From contig NZ_LAQO01000002.1 of NCBI RefSeq assembly GCF_000971975.1, forward strand, positions 62,001-126,000: a stretch of 64,000 nucleotides of DNA, given 5' to 3'. A program made the translations under genes and the position numbers. The notes beneath the pieces are model-generated. The model had not been told where the DNA came from, made no database searches, and worked only from the letters and a program-made list of their open reading frames with translations. This document shows positions 17,886 to 27,189 of this stretch, in pieces (position 1 is the first letter of the stretch; each line of letters starts with the position of its first letter). This DNA is from Paenibacillus algorifonticola. Its GTDB lineage: Bacteria; Bacillota; Bacilli; Paenibacillales; Paenibacillaceae.

Positions 17886-19175
17886 ATGTCATTATGGATT
17901 ATTAACGGCAGCGTTTGGGATAAAGCTGCAAGCGGCCTAGTGAAGCAGCATATTCGAATTGAGGATGGCAAAATCGCCGAGCTTGCAAGCGGCGAAACAG
18001 CGCCAGATACAGGATCAGCAGAAGTGATTGACGCAGAGGGCAAGCTTGTATCAGCCGGCTTCATCGATATGCATGTGCATTTGCGCGATCCTGGCTTCGA
18101 ATATAAAGAAGATATCGCAACAGGGACGCGTTCAGCAGCGAAAGGCGGATTTACAACAATCGCCTGCATGCCGAACACTCGCCCGGTGACAGATACACCT
18201 GAAACGATTAAATACATTTTGGACAAAAATGCGAAGGAAGGCGTCGTTCGCGTCCTGCCTTACGCCGCTATTTCTAAAAATCAGCTCGGACGTGAGCTGA
18301 CGGACTTTGCAGCGCTTAAAGCGGCTGGTACGATTGGCTTTACCGACGATGGTGTCGGCGTACAAAGCGCCCAAATGATGAAGGATGCGATGGCGCTGGC
18401 AAAGTCGCTTGACATGCCGGTCATTGCGCACTGCGAGGACAATACGCTCGTTGAGGGATTATTCGTCTCGGAAGGCAAGTTCTCAAGCGAGAACGGACTG
18501 AAGGGCATTCCGAATGAATCGGAAGCGATTCATGTTGGCCGCGACATTTTGCTGGCTGAAGCGACAGGCGTTCATTATCACGTCTGCCACGTCAGCACCG
18601 AGCAATCGGTAAGGCTGATCCGCCTTGGTAAGCAAATCGGCGTCAATGTAACCGCTGAGGTTTGCCCGCATCATCTGGTGCTGTCGGACGAGGACATTCC
18701 AGGCTTTGATGCCAATTGGAAAATGAACCCGCCGCTGCGCACGCCGCGCGATGTGGCTGCGGTCATCGAAGCGCTGGAGGACGGCACGATCGACATGATC
18801 GTAACGGATCATGCGCCGCATAGCGCGGAAGAGAAAGCTCGCGGCATGCAGCTTGCGCCGTTCGGAATTGTCGGCTTTGAGACAGCTTTCCCGCTGCTTT
18901 ACACGCAGTTTGTTAAAACCGGCAAATGGACGCTGGGCTTCCTGCTGGATCGTATGACGGCTGATCCGGCACGGGTGTTCAAGCTGGAGACAGGCCGCCT
19001 GGCAGCAGGTGCGCCAGCTGATCTGACGATTGTGGATCTCGGCAGCGAGCGCACAGTCGATCCGGCAACATTTGCCTCGCGCAGCAACAACACGCCTTTC
19101 GGCGGCTGGAAGCTGCAAGGCTGGCCGGTAGCGACGATTGTGAATGGCGCGGTTGTGTGGTCGGAGCAAGCATAA
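17886..19175 (+). CDS. pyrC: Dihydroorotase
   Basis: PyrC, 429 residues, an amidohydrolase that closes carbamoyl aspartate to dihydroorotate. Metal ligands appear in FIDMHVHLRDPG (HxH), VIAHCEDN, HYHVCHVST and MIVTDHAPHSAEEK, with the active-site Asp in the last. This is the type I dihydroorotase of Bacillales. CGGGAGGGTGAACC precedes the ATG. It stands 31 bases after pyrB and continues the pathway order of the operon. Confidence 0.95.
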   Translation: MSLWIINGSVWDKAASGLVKQHIRIEDGKIAELASGETAPDTGSAEVIDAEGKLVSAGFIDMHVHLRDPGFEYKEDIATGTRSAAKGGFTTIACMPNTRPVTDTPETIKYILDKNAKEGVVRVLPYAAISKNQLGRELTDFAALKAAGTIGFTDDGVGVQSAQMMKDAMALAKSLDMPVIAHCEDNTLVEGLFVSEGKFSSENGLKGIPNESEAIHVGRDILLAEATGVHYHVCHVSTEQSVRLIRLGKQIGVNVTAEVCPHHLVLSDEDIPGFDANWKMNPPLRTPRDVAAVIEALEDGTIDMIVTDHAPHSAEEKARGMQLAPFGIVGFETAFPLLYTQFVKTGKWTLGFLLDRMTADPARVFKLETGRLAAGAPADLTIVDLGSERTVDPATFASRSNNTPFGGWKLQGWPVATIVNGAVVWSEQA

Positions 19176-19237
19176 GCACGTTAACTTGGATATGCTAATT
19201 GACATATAGGAATACGAAGACCTGAGGAGTGAGACGG

Positions 19238-20389
19238 ATGCAAGCGAGATTATTATTGGAAGATGGAACGTTGTTTACAGGACTATCCTTCGGCGCGGAA
19301 GTGCAAACGATGGGTGAGGTTGTTTTTAATACAGGAATTACGGGTTATCAGGAAGTATTGTCTGATCCGTCCTATTGTGGACAAATCGTAACGATGACTT
19401 ACCCGCTGATCGGCAACTACGGCATTTCGCGCGATGACTTTGAGTCGATTCGCCCGTATATCCACGGTTTTGTCGTACGCCGCAATGAACCGGTGCCGAG
19501 CAACTGGCGCGCCCAATATTCGCTTGAGCAGCTGCTTAAGGAGTATGGCATTCCGGGCATCAGCGAAATCGACACGCGCATGCTGACGCGGATTTTGCGT
19601 CACCATGGCACGATGAGAGGCCTGCTTACTACAGGCAACGAGCGCATTGAGGAGCTGCAAGAGCGCCTTGGCTTGTCTACGCTAATGACGGATCAAGTAG
19701 CACGCACATCTACGAAGCATGTATTCTCCAGCCCAGGCAATGGCGAGCGCATTGTGCTTGTAGACTTTGGTGCAAAAAGCGGCATTTTGCGCGAGCTGAC
19801 TAAGCGCGGCTGCGACGTCGTTGTTGTGCCTCATGACACGACGGCTGAAGAAATTCGCCGCCTGGCACCGGATGGCATTCAGCTGTCCAACGGCCCTGGG
19901 GACCCGAAAGACGTTCCACATGCGGTTAAAATGATTTCCGAGCTGCTCGGCGAATACCCGATCTTCGGCATTTGCCTTGGGCACCAGCTGTTCGCACTTG
20001 CTTGCGGCGCTGATACAACGAAGCTTAAATTCGGCCACCGCGGCGGAAACCATCCGGTGAAGGAACTAGCGACGAACCGCTGCTACATTACTTCCCAGAA
20101 CCATGGCTACACCGTAATGGAAGATTCGATTGCGAACTCCGGTCTGACCGTTACGCATATCAACAACAATGACCGTACGATTGAAGGGCTGAAGCATAAT
20201 ACGCATCCAGCATTTTCGGTGCAATACCACCCGGAAGCTGCTCCAGGACCGTATGATTCCAGCTATCTGTTTGACGAATTCCTGAGTATGATTCGCACAC
20301 ATAAATTAAATAACCCGCAAAAGCGTCGCCAAGTCGTACTCGCGGAAACGTTGAAGGTGAAAGGGGAGCTTCAGTATGCCCAAAAATAA
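19238..20389 (+). CDS. carA: Carbamoyl-phosphate synthase small subunit
   Basis: CarA (PyrAA), about 383 residues from ATG 19238, the glutamine amidotransferase subunit that feeds ammonia to CarB. The class I amidotransferase triad is visible: nucleophile Cys in [16 protein letters not shown], and His/Glu in [15 protein letters not shown]. The N-terminal domain has [27 protein letters not shown] precedes the ATG; GTG 19229 is an in-frame alternative. Its end overlaps carB by 14 bases. Position inside the pyr operon means carbamoyl phosphate supply is tied to UMP. Confidence 0.95.
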   Translation: MQARLLLEDGTLFTGLSFGAEVQTMGEVVFNTGITGYQEVLSDPSYCGQIVTMTYPLIGNYGISRDDFESIRPYIHGFVVRRNEPVPSNWRAQYSLEQLLKEYGIPGISEIDTRMLTRILRHHGTMRGLLTTGNERIEELQERLGLSTLMTDQVARTSTKHVFSSPGNGERIVLVDFGAKSGILRELTKRGCDVVVVPHDTTAEEIRRLAPDGIQLSNGPGDPKDVPHAVKMISELLGEYPIFGICLGHQLFALACGADTTKLKFGHRGGNHPVKELATNRCYITSQNHGYTVMEDSIANSGLTVTHINNNDRTIEGLKHNTHPAFSVQYHPEAAPGPYDSSYLFDEFLSMIRTHKLNNPQKRRQVVLAETLKVKGELQYAQK

Positions 20390-23300
20390 TAAACTCAAAA
20401 AAATTCTCGTCATCGGCTCCGGCCCTATTGTTATCGGCCAAGCCGCTGAATTCGACTATGCTGGCACGCAAGCTTGCCAGGCGCTTATGGAAGAAGGCTA
20501 CGAGGTTGTATTGATTAACAGCAACCCGGCTACCATTATGACAGACACAAATATGGCTGATAAAGTATATATCGAGCCTATTACGCTTGAATTTGTATCG
20601 CAAATCATTCGTCAGGAGCGTCCGGATGGCTTGCTGCCGACGCTTGGCGGCCAAACAGGCCTTAACATGGCGGTAGAGCTGGCACGCGCTGGCGTATTGG
20701 AAGCGGAAAATGTACAGCTTCTCGGCACACAGCTGACAGCTATCGAGAAAGCCGAGGACCGCGATTTGTTCCGCGATCTGATGCGCGAGCTGGAGCAGCC
20801 GGTACCTGAGAGCGATATCGTAACGACAGTTGAAGCGGCAGTTGCTTTTGCCAATGAAATTGGCTATCCGATTATCGTTCGTCCTGCCTACACGCTTGGC
20901 GGTACAGGCGGCGGTATTTGCGCAAATGAAGAAGAATTGCTGGAGACGGTTGCTTCCGGTATCCGTTACAGTCCAATCGGCCAATGCTTGATTGAAAAAT
21001 CGATTGCCGGCTTGAAGGAAGTTGAATACGAAGTTATGCGTGATGCGAATGACAACTGTATCGTTGTCTGCAACATGGAAAACTTTGACCCGGTTGGCGT
21101 ACATACTGGTGACAGTATCGTAGTAGCGCCTAGCCAAACGCTGTCGGACCGCGAGTATCAAATGCTTCGTTCCGCTTCGCTTAAAATCATTCGCGCTTTG
21201 AACATCGAAGGCGGCTGTAACGTACAGTTCGCGCTTGATCCACAAAGCTTCCAATATTATGTAATTGAAGTTAACCCGCGCGTCAGCCGCTCTTCGGCGC
21301 TGGCTTCCAAAGCGACAGGCTACCCGATTGCTAAAATGGCTGCTAAAATCGCAATTGGCTACACGCTTGATGAAATCGTGAACCCAGTAACCGGCCAAAC
21401 GTATGCTTGCTTTGAGCCTACGCTCGATTACATCGTATCGAAAATTCCGCGCTGGCCGTTTGACAAGTTCGTGAATGCGAACCGCAAGCTTGGCACGCAA
21501 ATGAAAGCGACAGGCGAAGTTATGGCGATTGGCCGTACATTCGAGGAGTCGATTCATAAAGCGGTTCGTTCCCTTGAAATTGGCGCGCATCGCATTCATT
21601 TGAAGGAAGCGACTGACCTCAGCGATGATGTGCTGCGCACACGCCTTCAAAAGCCGGATGATGAGCGCATGTTCCTGGTAGCTGAAGCGTTCCGCCGTGG
21701 TTATGCTTTGCAGGAAATTCAAGATCTGACGAACATCGACTGGTGGTTCCTGGACAAAATCGAAGGCATCGTAGCATTCGAGGACAAAATCCGCCAAGAA
21801 GCGACGCTTTCGCGTGAAACGCTGTACCAAGCGAAGCGCAAAGGCTTCTCCGACCGTTCGATCGCTGAGCTTCGCAAAGAAGGCAATCCGAATGGCAGCC
21901 ACACGAATGAGCATGATATTCGTACTTACCGTAAAGAGCTTGATATCGTTCCTGTATACAAAATGGTTGATACTTGCGCCGCTGAGTTTGAAGCGAGCAC
22001 GCCTTACTACTATTCGACATACGAGGTAGAGAACGAAGTAGCGCCTTCGACGAAAGAGAAAGTGCTTGTACTCGGCTCTGGCCCGATTCGGATCGGACAA
22101 GGCATTGAGTTTGACTATTCGACGGTTCATGCCGTATGGGCGATTCAGAAAGCTGGCTATGAAGCGGTTATTATCAACAACAATCCAGAAACGGTATCGA
22201 CCGATTTCAGCACATCAGACCGCCTGTACTTTGAGCCTTTATTCCTTGAAGATGTGATGAACGTTATTGAGCAAGAGAAGCCAATCGGCGTAATCGTGCA
22301 GTTTGGTGGTCAAACGGCGATTAACCTCGCAGCTCCGCTATCCAAAGCTGGCGTGAAAATTCTCGGCTCAAGCCTAGAAAGCATCGATATGGCGGAGGAT
22401 CGCAAAAAGTTCGAAGCTTTGCTTCGCGGCTTGAACGTTGCTCAGCCGGAAGGCAGCACGGTAACTTCTGTTGGTGAAGCAGTAGCAACTGCACAAAAGC
22501 TCGGTTACCCTGTACTCGTTCGTCCATCGTACGTTTTGGGCGGCCGCGCTATGGAAATCGTATATTCGGATGAAGATTTGCTGAGCTACATGGAAGTAGC
22601 GGTAAAAATCAATCCGGAGCATCCTGTTCTCATCGACCGTTATATGCTTGGCATGGAAGCGGAAGTTGATGCTATCTGTGACGGCGACACGGTATTGATT
22701 CCGGGCATCATGGAGCATATTGAGCGTGCAGGCGTTCACTCCGGCGACTCGATCGCTGTGTACCCGCCGCAATCGTTGTCTGACAGCGTGAAGGAGCAAA
22801 TTGTCGACATTACGATTAAAGTATCCAAGGCGCTGAACGTAATCGGCTTGGTTAACATCCAGTTCGTTATTCATAACGAGATCGTGTATGTCATTGAAGT
22901 GAATCCGCGTTCGTCGCGTACCGTTCCATTCCTGAGCAAAGTAACGAACTTGCAAATGGCGAACCTCGCGACACAAGCGATTCTTGGCACTAAGTTGGCG
23001 GATCTTGGCCATAAAGATGGACTGTGGCCTGAAGACGAGTACGTATCGGTTAAAGTTCCGGTATTCTCGTTCGCGAAGCTGCGCCGTGTTGACCCTACCT
23101 TGACACCGGAGATGAAATCGACGGGTGAGGTTATGGGACGCGATGTGCAATATGCGAAAGCCTTGTACAAAGGTTTGCTAGGCGCAGGCATGAAAATCCC
23201 GACAACAGGCTCGATTATTGCGACCGTTGCGGATAAAGATAAAGAAGAAGCGCTCGAATTGCTTCGTGGCTTCTACAGCATTGGCTACAAAATCATTGCA

Positions 23301-23597
23301 ACTGGCGGCACGGCAGCTATGCTTGAGGAAGCTGGCATGACGGTAACGACAGTGAATAAGCTTAGCGAAGGATCGCCGAACATTCTTGATCTGATTCGTG
23401 AAGGCAAAGCACAATTCGTCTTCAATACGCTGACAAAAGGCAAAACGCCTGAGCGCGACGGTTTCCGTATTCGCCGTGAAGCGGTTGAGAACGGCGTCGT
23501 ATGTATGACGTCGCTTGATACGGTTCGCGCCTTGCTGCGGATGATGGAGACAATCAACTTCTCCTCGCGTTCGATGCCTACCCTGCTGCACAAATAA
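20376..23597 (+). CDS. carB: Carbamoyl-phosphate synthase large subunit
   Basis: CarB (PyrAB), 1073 residues, makes carbamoyl phosphate from bicarbonate, ammonia and two ATP. It has two homologous ATP-grasp halves: residues about 1-400, starting [20 protein letters not shown], and about 550-935, starting [20 protein letters not shown]. An oligomerisation domain lies between them. The C-terminal MGS-like allosteric domain (from about residue 935) has [13 protein letters not shown]. Length and motifs are complete. GTGAAAGGGGAG in the end of carA serves as ribosome site. The long open frame on the opposite strand here is a codon-bias shadow. Confidence 0.96.
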   Translation: MPKNNKLKKILVIGSGPIVIGQAAEFDYAGTQACQALMEEGYEVVLINSNPATIMTDTNMADKVYIEPITLEFVSQIIRQERPDGLLPTLGGQTGLNMAVELARAGVLEAENVQLLGTQLTAIEKAEDRDLFRDLMRELEQPVPESDIVTTVEAAVAFANEIGYPIIVRPAYTLGGTGGGICANEEELLETVASGIRYSPIGQCLIEKSIAGLKEVEYEVMRDANDNCIVVCNMENFDPVGVHTGDSIVVAPSQTLSDREYQMLRSASLKIIRALNIEGGCNVQFALDPQSFQYYVIEVNPRVSRSSALASKATGYPIAKMAAKIAIGYTLDEIVNPVTGQTYACFEPTLDYIVSKIPRWPFDKFVNANRKLGTQMKATGEVMAIGRTFEESIHKAVRSLEIGAHRIHLKEATDLSDDVLRTRLQKPDDERMFLVAEAFRRGYALQEIQDLTNIDWWFLDKIEGIVAFEDKIRQEATLSRETLYQAKRKGFSDRSIAELRKEGNPNGSHTNEHDIRTYRKELDIVPVYKMVDTCAAEFEASTPYYYSTYEVENEVAPSTKEKVLVLGSGPIRIGQGIEFDYSTVHAVWAIQKAGYEAVIINNNPETVSTDFSTSDRLYFEPLFLEDVMNVIEQEKPIGVIVQFGGQTAINLAAPLSKAGVKILGSSLESIDMAEDRKKFEALLRGLNVAQPEGSTVTSVGEAVATAQKLGYPVLVRPSYVLGGRAMEIVYSDEDLLSYMEVAVKINPEHPVLIDRYMLGMEAEVDAICDGDTVLIPGIMEHIERAGVHSGDSIAVYPPQSLSDSVKEQIVDITIKVSKALNVIGLVNIQFVIHNEIVYVIEVNPRSSRTVPFLSKVTNLQMANLATQAILGTKLADLGHKDGLWPEDEYVSVKVPVFSFAKLRRVDPTLTPEMKSTGEVMGRDVQYAKALYKGLLGAGMKIPTTGSIIATVADKDKEEALELLRGFYSIGYKIIATGGTAAMLEEAGMTVTTVNKLSEGSPNILDLIREGKAQFVFNTLTKGKTPERDGFRIRREAVENGVVCMTSLDTVRALLRMMETINFSSRSMPTLLHK

Positions 23598-23611
23598 GTT
23601 TTAGCAAGCAC

Positions 23612-23686
23612 GGCCAGCGCCGGTTGCCTGCGGCCCGCAAATGGCTTTGCTTTTGCGGGCTGCGTGGTCCGGCGGATGGCCTTTTT
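23612..23686 (+). terminator. Large terminator-like hairpin between carB and pyrF
   Basis: GGCCAGCGCCGG at 23612-23623 pairs with CCGGCGGATGGCC at 23669-23681, enclosing a second stem CCCGCAAA/TTTTGCGGG, and five T follow at once. Everything about it looks like an intrinsic terminator, yet it lies inside the operon, 45 bases before pyrF. No PyrR loop or clear promoter is seen in the spacer. It may reduce expression of pyrF-pyrE relative to carB. Confidence 0.65.
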
Positions 23687-23730
23687 AATGCGCATATTTC
23701 ACAAAAATACGGCAAAGGGGACGGTTAACG

Positions 23731-24462
23731 ATGGGTTTGACTCGGGAACGGGAACAGGCAGCCGGAAAAATTATGGTTGCGCTCGATTATGCGGATGCGG
23801 CTTCTGCCGAGCGCTTATTGAATGAGCTTGAAGGTATTCCCTGTTATATGAAAGTGGGTATGCAGCTGTTTTATGCTGCGGGCCCCGCATTTATAACGGG
23901 ACTTAAGGAGCGGGGTTACCGCGTTTTCCTTGATGTGAAGATGCATGATATTCCGAACACGGTCAAAGGCGGCTCGGGCAGCGTGACCCGGCTTGGCGTC
24001 GACATGTTCAATGTCCATGCCGCTGGCGGAAGCGCGATGCTGGAGGCGGCGGTCGAAGGCATGGAAGCTGCGCTTGCGGCTGGGCAAGAGAGGCCAAGCA
24101 TTATTGCAGTGACCCAGCTGACCAGCACCAATCAAGCGATGCTCAATGAGCAAATCGGCATCGCGGGAACGGTTGAACAGGCTGTTCTGCGCTATGTAGA
24201 GCTTGCCCGTGCTGCGGGTTTGAATGGCGTAGTTGCGTCCCCTGCTGAAGTACAGGCCATCAAGCAGGCATGTGGTGTTTCCTTCCAGACGGTGACGCCG
24301 GGCATTCGCCCGAAAGGTGCGGATGTGGGTGACCAATCACGCATTATGACACCAGCAGAAGCGTTAAAGCAAGGGACGGACTATATGGTTATCGGTCGGC
24401 CGATTACGGCTGCCGCAAATTCAAGAGCAGTATTAGAAGCGATTATTGAGGAGCTGATTTAA
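23731..24462 (+). CDS. pyrF: Orotidine 5'-phosphate decarboxylase
   Basis: PyrF, 243 residues, decarboxylates OMP to UMP. Motifs: IMVALDYADAASAERLL, the catalytic Lys-Asp pair in FLDVKMHDIPNTVKG, and the phosphate-binding VTPGIRPKGADVGDQ and YMVIGRPITAA. It begins with a charged stretch MGLTREREQAAGK. AAAGGGGACGG precedes the ATG. It is followed after one base by pyrE, so the last two pathway steps are coupled. Confidence 0.95.
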   Translation: MGLTREREQAAGKIMVALDYADAASAERLLNELEGIPCYMKVGMQLFYAAGPAFITGLKERGYRVFLDVKMHDIPNTVKGGSGSVTRLGVDMFNVHAAGGSAMLEAAVEGMEAALAAGQERPSIIAVTQLTSTNQAMLNEQIGIAGTVEQAVLRYVELARAAGLNGVVASPAEVQAIKQACGVSFQTVTPGIRPKGADVGDQSRIMTPAEALKQGTDYMVIGRPITAAANSRAVLEAIIEELI

Positions 24463-24463
24463 G

Positions 24464-25111
24464 ATGAGCCAAGTTAAACTTTCGGAATTGCCTAAAACGA
24501 TTGCTGCCAGCCTGCTCGAAATCGGAGCAGTAGCCCTTAGCCCAAATAAGCCTTTTACGTGGACTTCCGGTCTTAAGTCGCCCATTTATTGCGACAATCG
24601 TCTAACGATGTCTTACCCGGCTATTCGCGAGCTCGTTGCTGATGGCTTCGCAGCTGTCATTCGCGAGCGTTATCCGGATGTGGAAGTGATCGCGGGCACC
24701 TCGACAGCCGGTATTCCCCATGCGGCTTGGGTGGCGCATAAGCTTGGACTGCCGATGGCTTATATTCGCGATAAAGCGAAGGGCCATGGCAAGCAGAACC
24801 AAATTGAAGGCCGCATTGAGCCTGGGCAAAAGGTTGTCGTCATTGAGGATTTGATTTCAACTGGAGGCAGCTCGCTGAAAGCGGGGCTTGCCGTTCGCGA
24901 GGCAGGGGCCGAGGTACTGGCGGTGCTAGCGATTTTCACCTACCAATTTGAGCAGGCAACTTCGGCATTCGCCGAGGCGAATATGCCGCTCGAAACGTTG
25001 TCGAATTATTCCGAGCTTATTGAAGCAGCTGTAGAGCTTGGCAAGGTGCAAAGCGACGATATGCTGAAACTGCAAGCATGGCGCGAAAATCCGCAAGGGT
25101 TCGGCCAATAG
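24464..25111 (+). CDS. pyrE: Orotate phosphoribosyltransferase
   Basis: PyrE, 215 residues, joins orotate and PRPP to give OMP. It shows the substrate-side KPFTWTSGLKSPIYCDNR, the catalytic loop IRDKAKGHGKQNQIEG and the PRPP motif VVVIEDLISTGGSSLKA. It starts two bases after the pyrF stop, with GAGGAGCTGATT as ribosome site. It is the last gene of the operon and is followed by a terminator. The dihydroorotate dehydrogenase genes pyrK and pyrD, which precede pyrF in B. subtilis, are not in this operon. Confidence 0.95.
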   Translation: MSQVKLSELPKTIAASLLEIGAVALSPNKPFTWTSGLKSPIYCDNRLTMSYPAIRELVADGFAAVIRERYPDVEVIAGTSTAGIPHAAWVAHKLGLPMAYIRDKAKGHGKQNQIEGRIEPGQKVVVIEDLISTGGSSLKAGLAVREAGAEVLAVLAIFTYQFEQATSAFAEANMPLETLSNYSELIEAAVELGKVQSDDMLKLQAWRENPQGFGQ

Positions 25112-25122
25112 AATGAGCAGCG

Positions 25123-25159
25123 CTCCAGTCTTTCCCATCCGGAAGGGCTGGAGTTTTTT
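25123..25159 (+). terminator. Terminator of the pyr operon
   Basis: CTCCAGTCTTTCC (25123-25135) pairs with GGAAGGGCTGGAG (25141-25153), one wobble pair, five-base loop, then six T. The remaining ~190 bases before the next gene are AT-rich and probably hold the promoter of the ABC operon, but I cannot assign -35 and -10 boxes with confidence. Confidence 0.92.
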
Positions 25160-25355
25160 AATATAAGTAGCCGTTTCCGGTTGTTCTACTCATTTAAGCT
25201 TTTGTAAAAATTTTATAATCGTCGGATTTTGTTGTAACTTTTTGCTGTAATCGTTCGTCTAACACGTTAAGATGAGAATTATGAAGGTTTTTTAATTGAG
25301 CAGCCTGATTGTCATCCTAGGGCGCTCTGCTTAAGAGGAGGTATAGAATTCAGCT

Positions 25356-26126
25356 ATGATATTTAGCAAGAAAAAAAAGGATGAGCAACCGGCGTCAGAG
25401 CCCGATCTAGTGAAGGAAGAAAAGCAGGATCTGAAACTAGAGAAAGAAGTACATAATGAAAAACTGCTTTCCGTTGTGAATGTTGAACGGGTATTTCAGG
25501 CTGGCGGCGCGCCGCTGCGCGTGCTCAAAGGCATTAATATGGAGCTTAGGCAAAATCAGCTCGTTATGCTTCGCGGCCGCTCCGGCTCCGGCAAGACGAC
25601 GCTGCTGAACTGTCTGGGCGGACTGGATACGCCAACTGAAGGCGAAATCTGGTTTAACGGCAGGCCCTTTCATAAGCTGAGCGACGACAAGCGTACTCTT
25701 GTCAGGCGCAAGGAAATGGGCTTTATTTTTCAGGCGTTCGCATTGATGCCGCTGCTGTCTGCGAAGGAGAATGTCGAGCTGTCGCTAAGGATGGCTGGCG
25801 TTCCGCGTGGAACGTGGAAGGAACGGGTGGACCACTGCCTGGAGCTGGTCGGCCTTGAGAAAAGGATGAACCATCGTCCCTTCGAGCTGTCCGGCGGCGA
25901 GCAGCAGCGCGTAGCTATCGCGAAGGCGATTGCTCACAAGCCGATATTGCTGCTGGCGGATGAGCCGACCGCAGAGCTGGATTCAAACATGGCAGCTCAA
26001 ATTATGAGTGTTTTTAAAACAATTATTCGCACGGAACAAGTTACGATTTGTATGACGACACATGATCCTACTATTATGGAGGTTGCCGACCATGTCTATG
26101 AAATGGTTGACGGGAAATTTATTTAA
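25356..26126 (+). CDS. ABC transporter ATP-binding protein, LolD/MacB type (first ATPase)
   Basis: A 256-residue ATPase of the LolD/MacB (type VII ABC) class that powers FtsX-like permeases. Walker A is LRGRSGSGKTTLLN, the Q-loop FIFQAFALMPLLSAKENVEL, signature ELSGGEQQRVAIAKA, Walker B ILLLADEPTAELD, and the switch histidine TTHDPTIM. An unusual charged extension of about 40 residues (KKKKDEQPASEPDLVKEEKQ) precedes the domain. AAGAGGAGGT is the ribosome site. It opens a five-gene operon and overlaps the adaptor gene by 35 bases. Confidence 0.92.
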   Translation: MIFSKKKKDEQPASEPDLVKEEKQDLKLEKEVHNEKLLSVVNVERVFQAGGAPLRVLKGINMELRQNQLVMLRGRSGSGKTTLLNCLGGLDTPTEGEIWFNGRPFHKLSDDKRTLVRRKEMGFIFQAFALMPLLSAKENVELSLRMAGVPRGTWKERVDHCLELVGLEKRMNHRPFELSGGEQQRVAIAKAIAHKPILLLADEPTAELDSNMAAQIMSVFKTIIRTEQVTICMTTHDPTIMEVADHVYEMVDGKFI

Positions 26127-27186
26127 ACGTCCCGCAATAATAAGTCTTGCTGCAATCATGTTAATAACTAGCGGCTGCTCCTTGCTGCCTGCTGAAGAAG
26201 AAGAGGAAGTTTTGCCTTCCATTGCTCCGCCCCAAATTTCCAAGAAGCCAGAATATGAAGTAACGACAGATACGCTGGAGACGAAGGTTAACGTAATCGG
26301 CAAGCTGATTTCATCCCGCGAGGAGCCTCTCTTTTTCACCCTTGACGGTAAAAACCTGAAAGAGCTGAACATTAAGGTTGGCGATAAAGTGTCCGCGGGC
26401 CAGGTTATTGGCCAGCTTGATGTAGATGAGCTAACCAAGAAACTGCGCATGGATAAGCTGGCATTCCGCAAGGAAGAGACGGCGATGAAGGAAGCGCTGA
26501 GAACGCGCGATGAGATGGACCCGGTAGAATTTGAAGAAAGATCGATTTTGTTTGAAGAGAAGAAACAGGCACTGGTCGATCAGGAGGCTGACATTGCGAA
26601 GGCTACGCTGACAGCGCCGATTAGCGGCACGGTTGTTTCACTCAATGTCGAGAAGGGTGCAGCGATTAAAGCGTACAGCACAATTGCGGTCATTGCCGAT
26701 ACAACGACGCTTATTCCGGCAGCGAAGCTGACGAAGGATGAGCGGGCGAAAATCGTCGTCGGCATGCCGATTGTAGCTGAAATCAGCAATGCTGGCCAGT
26801 TCAAAGGTACGGTGAAAATGATGCCGATGACCAATGACGATTCCTCTAGCGGTGGCAACAATGGTGGAGGTGGCAATGGCGGCTCAGGTAGCGGAAATAA
26901 TACGGATAAAGAGCGCCCGGAAGATTTTATGCAGGTGGAAATTAAGAATTTGCCTAAAAACTTGACTCGCGGTACTCCGCTTTCGATCAGTATTATTACG
27001 AAGCGCAAGGAAAACGTCATCGTAATCCCGCCATCTACACTGCGTTCCATTGGATCGCGTACCTACGTGCAAGTCATTGACGCAGACGGAAAACGTGAAG
27101 TGGACGTGGAGGTTGGACAGCAGACAGCTACACAAATTGAAATTTTGAAAGGCTTGAAGCCGGGACAGAAAGTTGTAGGTCGATAG
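26092..27186 (+). CDS. Lipoprotein membrane-fusion (HlyD/MacA-like) adaptor
   Basis: About 364 residues from ATG 26092. A lipoprotein signal ends in AAIMLITSGCSLLPAE, so it should be anchored outside the membrane. Two half-lipoyl motifs are visible (about residues 75-115, LKELNIKVGDKVSAGQVIG, and 175-210, LTAPISGTVVSLNVEKGAAI), flanking a short helical hairpin. A Gly/Ser/Asn linker at about residues 252-273 (GGNNGGGGNGGSGSG) interrupts the beta-barrel part. The ATG has GGAGGTTGCCGACC before it and lies within the ATPase gene. It probably bridges the permease to exported substrate; the substrate is unknown. Confidence 0.88.
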   Translation: MSMKWLTGNLFKRPAIISLAAIMLITSGCSLLPAEEEEEVLPSIAPPQISKKPEYEVTTDTLETKVNVIGKLISSREEPLFFTLDGKNLKELNIKVGDKVSAGQVIGQLDVDELTKKLRMDKLAFRKEETAMKEALRTRDEMDPVEFEERSILFEEKKQALVDQEADIAKATLTAPISGTVVSLNVEKGAAIKAYSTIAVIADTTTLIPAAKLTKDERAKIVVGMPIVAEISNAGQFKGTVKMMPMTNDDSSSGGNNGGGGNGGSGSGNNTDKERPEDFMQVEIKNLPKNLTRGTPLSISIITKRKENVIVIPPSTLRSIGSRTYVQVIDADGKREVDVEVGQQTATQIEILKGLKPGQKVVGR

Positions 27187-27189
27187 CCG

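Noticed and set aside
20160..22130. A 656-codon minus-strand open frame
   Set aside because: It lies wholly inside carA/carB, which are complete; the frame is an artefact of codon bias and has no family resemblance.
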